From: Candidatus Nomurabacteria bacterium
Lineage (GTDB): Bacteria; Patescibacteriota; Saccharimonadia; Saccharimonadales; Saccharimonadaceae
Assembly (NCBI GenBank): GCA_031275815.1
Contig: JAISOF010000029.1
Coordinates: 1-45,170 of the forward strand
Length of the DNA stretch: 45,170 nucleotides
Direction: 5' to 3'
Made by a program: the position numbers and the translations under genes. The notes under the pieces were generated by a model. The model had not been told where the DNA came from and did not search any database. It saw nothing but the letters and a program-made list of their open reading frames with translations. Position 1 is the stretch's first letter, and each line of letters starts with the position of its first letter. Shown here piece after piece: positions 42,782-45,170 of the stretch.

Positions 42782-44143
42782 CTATTTCATATATTTAATC
42801 AAAGCGTCGCGCAAATTAGCTGTCTTGGCAACAAACGGATCCTTCAAGTTTTTCGGAGCGATGGCGGAACCAAAACCCATTTTTTTGGCCTCCGCAATGC
42901 GCTTTTCCGCCCCCGTCACTGAGCGGATTTCGCCGCCCAAACCAATTTCGCCAAACACCACAATTTCTTCGCTCAACTTGCGTCCCGCAGCGGCGGAAGC
43001 AATCGCCATGCACACCGCAAGATCGGCGGCGGAATCGTTGAGCCTTAAGCCCCCCACCACGTTGATGAAAATATCTTTGTCGCCGAGCTTCAGCTTGGTG
43101 CGCTTTTCCAACACAGCGATTAGCAGATTCAGCCGATTGAGGTCGAAGCCGGAGCTGGTGCGCTTGGGATAGCCGAAAGCCGTGGTATTAACCAGTGCTT
43201 GAATCTCCACCAAAATCGGGCGGGTGCCGTCAAGATGACAAAAAATAACTGACCCGTCGGTGTTTTGGCGCTCTGAAAGCAGCGCCTCCGACGGATTTTT
43301 GACCTCCACCAGCCCCTTTTCCGCCATCTCGAAAATCGCCACTTCGTTGGTCCCGCCAAAACGATTTTTCGCCGCGCGCACGGTTTTGAAACCGCCATAA
43401 CGGTCGCCCTCAAACTGTAAGACCACATCCACCATGTGTTCCAAAGTTTTCGGTCCCGCCAAAGTGCCGTCCTTTGTGACGTGCCCCACCACCATGATGG
43501 CGGCGCCGGTTTTCTTGGCCGCCCGAATCAAAATATTGCCGGAGTTCGCAACCTGACTGACCGTGCCGGGCGCCGAAGAAATCTCGTCCAAACTGAGCGT
43601 CTGGATGGAATCCACAATCACAAAAGCATATTTGCCTTCCGACACCGTTCGCGCGATGTCGTTGGCGGAGGTGCTGGAGGCGAAGTGCAACATGCTCGAC
43701 CCCTTGCCAAACAACCTTTCCGCGCGCAACTTGACCTGTTCCGCCGACTCTTCGCCGGAGACATACAGAACCGCCACGCTGTTTGCGATTTCTGCCGCGA
43801 TTTGGAGCAACAGCGTGCTTTTGCCAATGCCGGGCTGACCGGACAGCAGCGCCACCGACCCCGCCAAAATCCCGCCGCCAAGCACCGTGTCCAACTCGCC
43901 AAACCCCGTCGCCAACCGCTCCCCTTTTTTCTTCACCACAATATCGTTCAGGCTCAGAGTCGGCAAAGGCTTGCCGGAACGTTCCGCCTTTTTAACCGCC
44001 GTTTTTGCCTCCGCCTCCACAACCTCTTCCAGCAAACTGCTCCACTCCCCGCAATTCTCGCACCGCCCCGACCACTTGGCATAAAACGCCCCGCATTTTT
44101 GACAAACAAACCGTGTTTTGTGCTTTCCCATTGCCATCATCAT
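42782..44143 (-). CDS. radA: DNA repair protein RadA (Sms)
   Basis: Protein of 453 aa, usual length. A C4 zinc finger (FVCQKCGAFYAKWSGRCENCGEW) is at the N-terminus. The RecA-like ATPase has Walker A GQPGIGKST (about residues 105-113), and the RadA-specific KNRFGGTNEVAIFEM follows. A C-terminal Lon-like domain (about 300-453) is present, with GVRL-type residues changed to GGLRLNDSAADLAVCMAIASA. RadA is a helicase promoting branch migration in recombination and, with DprA and RecA, in transformation. Several ATGs are possible; the family-like start MGKHKTRF is at 44131. Confidence 0.95.
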   Translation of the reverse strand: MMMAMGKHKTRFVCQKCGAFYAKWSGRCENCGEWSSLLEEVVEAEAKTAVKKAERSGKPLPTLSLNDIVVKKKGERLATGFGELDTVLGGGILAGSVALLSGQPGIGKSTLLLQIAAEIANSVAVLYVSGEESAEQVKLRAERLFGKGSSMLHFASSTSANDIARTVSEGKYAFVIVDSIQTLSLDEISSAPGTVSQVANSGNILIRAAKKTGAAIMVVGHVTKDGTLAGPKTLEHMVDVVLQFEGDRYGGFKTVRAAKNRFGGTNEVAIFEMAEKGLVEVKNPSEALLSERQNTDGSVIFCHLDGTRPILVEIQALVNTTAFGYPKRTSSGFDLNRLNLLIAVLEKRTKLKLGDKDIFINVVGGLRLNDSAADLAVCMAIASAAAGRKLSEEIVVFGEIGLGGEIRSVTGAEKRIAEAKKMGFGSAIAPKNLKDPFVAKTANLRDALIKYMK

Positions 44144-44217
44144 ATCAAAAAAATGATTGGAATGATAGGTTTAGCGCCGGATTTGTTCCGGCATCCAATC
44201 ATCCACCCCCCCTCTCG

Positions 44218-44246
44218 TCATTCTGCGCGAAGTCGCAGAATCCAGC
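44218..44246. repeat. REP-like palindromic element
   Basis: TCATTCTGCGCGAAGTCGCA followed by GAATCCA forms a TTCTGCG/CGCAGAA hairpin. A degenerate copy lies at 16540-16580. It is intergenic, between divergent radA and the surface-protein promoter. Confidence 0.55.
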
Positions 44247-44256
44247 CTTTTTTCAC

Positions 44257-44285
44257 TTGACACAAAAAGACAGGTTTTATATACT
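44257..44285 (+). promoter_or_regulatory. Consensus promoter of the terminal surface-protein gene
   Basis: TTGACA (44257-44262), 17 nt, TATACT (44280-44285); AAAGG lies 8 nt before the ATG at 44330. Together they fix the start upstream of the GA tract. Confidence 0.75.
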
Positions 44286-44329
44286 ACTTATAGTTATACG
44301 AAGTTAAGTAAGGGAGAAAGGCAACACCA

Positions 44330-45170
<841 letters not shown>

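Overview
This looks like a compact genome from the candidate phyla radiation (Patescibacteria), quite possibly Candidatus Saccharibacteria. The grounds are family recognition, not a search: short versions of core enzymes, a degenerate DHH-family protein in front of truB, an orphan VirD4/TraG-type ATPase with one N-terminal membrane helix, very large YDG/GLUG and FISUMP surface proteins, and a stripped-down division cluster. TGA is used as a stop (for example der), so this is not one of the UGA-recoding lineages.

Layout. 0.2-2.9 kb (+): DHH-like protein, truB, a small membrane protein. 2.9-10.5 kb (-): a giant repeat surface protein, a Phd/VapC-type toxin-antitoxin pair, L27 and a Trm11-like tRNA methyltransferase. 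10.7-14 kb: a small sigma-region-4-like regulator, RNase HI and a secreted beta-helix protein. 14.2-16.3 kb: an accessory-looking patch with a KwaB-like (DUF4868) protein and two unknown genes. 17.3-24.7 kb (+): division and cell-wall cluster rsmH-ftsL-ftsI-mraY-ftsW-murG-ftsQ, without mraZ, murC-F, ddl, ftsA or ftsZ. 24.7-25.4 kb: gene-free interval with a dif-like palindrome. 25.4-44.1 kb (mostly -): VirD4/TraG-type ATPase, sigma4/HARE regulator, topA, dprA, pth, der, tRNA-Glu(CTC), a DUF3048 protein, gltX, a FISUMP surface protein, a membrane-anchored DUF4367-like protein and radA. 44.3 kb to the end (+): another surface protein, cut off by the window edge.

The most interesting observations are these. 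(1) Two surface-protein genes carry long GA dinucleotide tracts just after the start codon and before the signal anchor (24 and 33 units). In both, the promoter- and RBS-supported ATG is out of frame with the body as assembled, and loss of one unit would restore it, so both look like phase-variable loci. (2) A TTGACA-17-TATAAT promoter, about 340 nt of strongly structured non-coding sequence and an intrinsic terminator define an RNA gene at about 33.48-33.82 kb that I cannot assign to a known family; one apical loop carries an anti-Shine-Dalgarno-like CCTCC. (3) About eleven genes have a -10 box 6-8 nt before the start codon and no usable leader, suggesting frequent leaderless transcription, whereas operon-internal genes have AAGGAG sites. 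(4) By eye the + strand is G-rich left of about 25 kb and mostly C-rich right of it, with the dif-like site at the switch, as expected for the replication terminus. All skew and fold statements are by eye and need computing.
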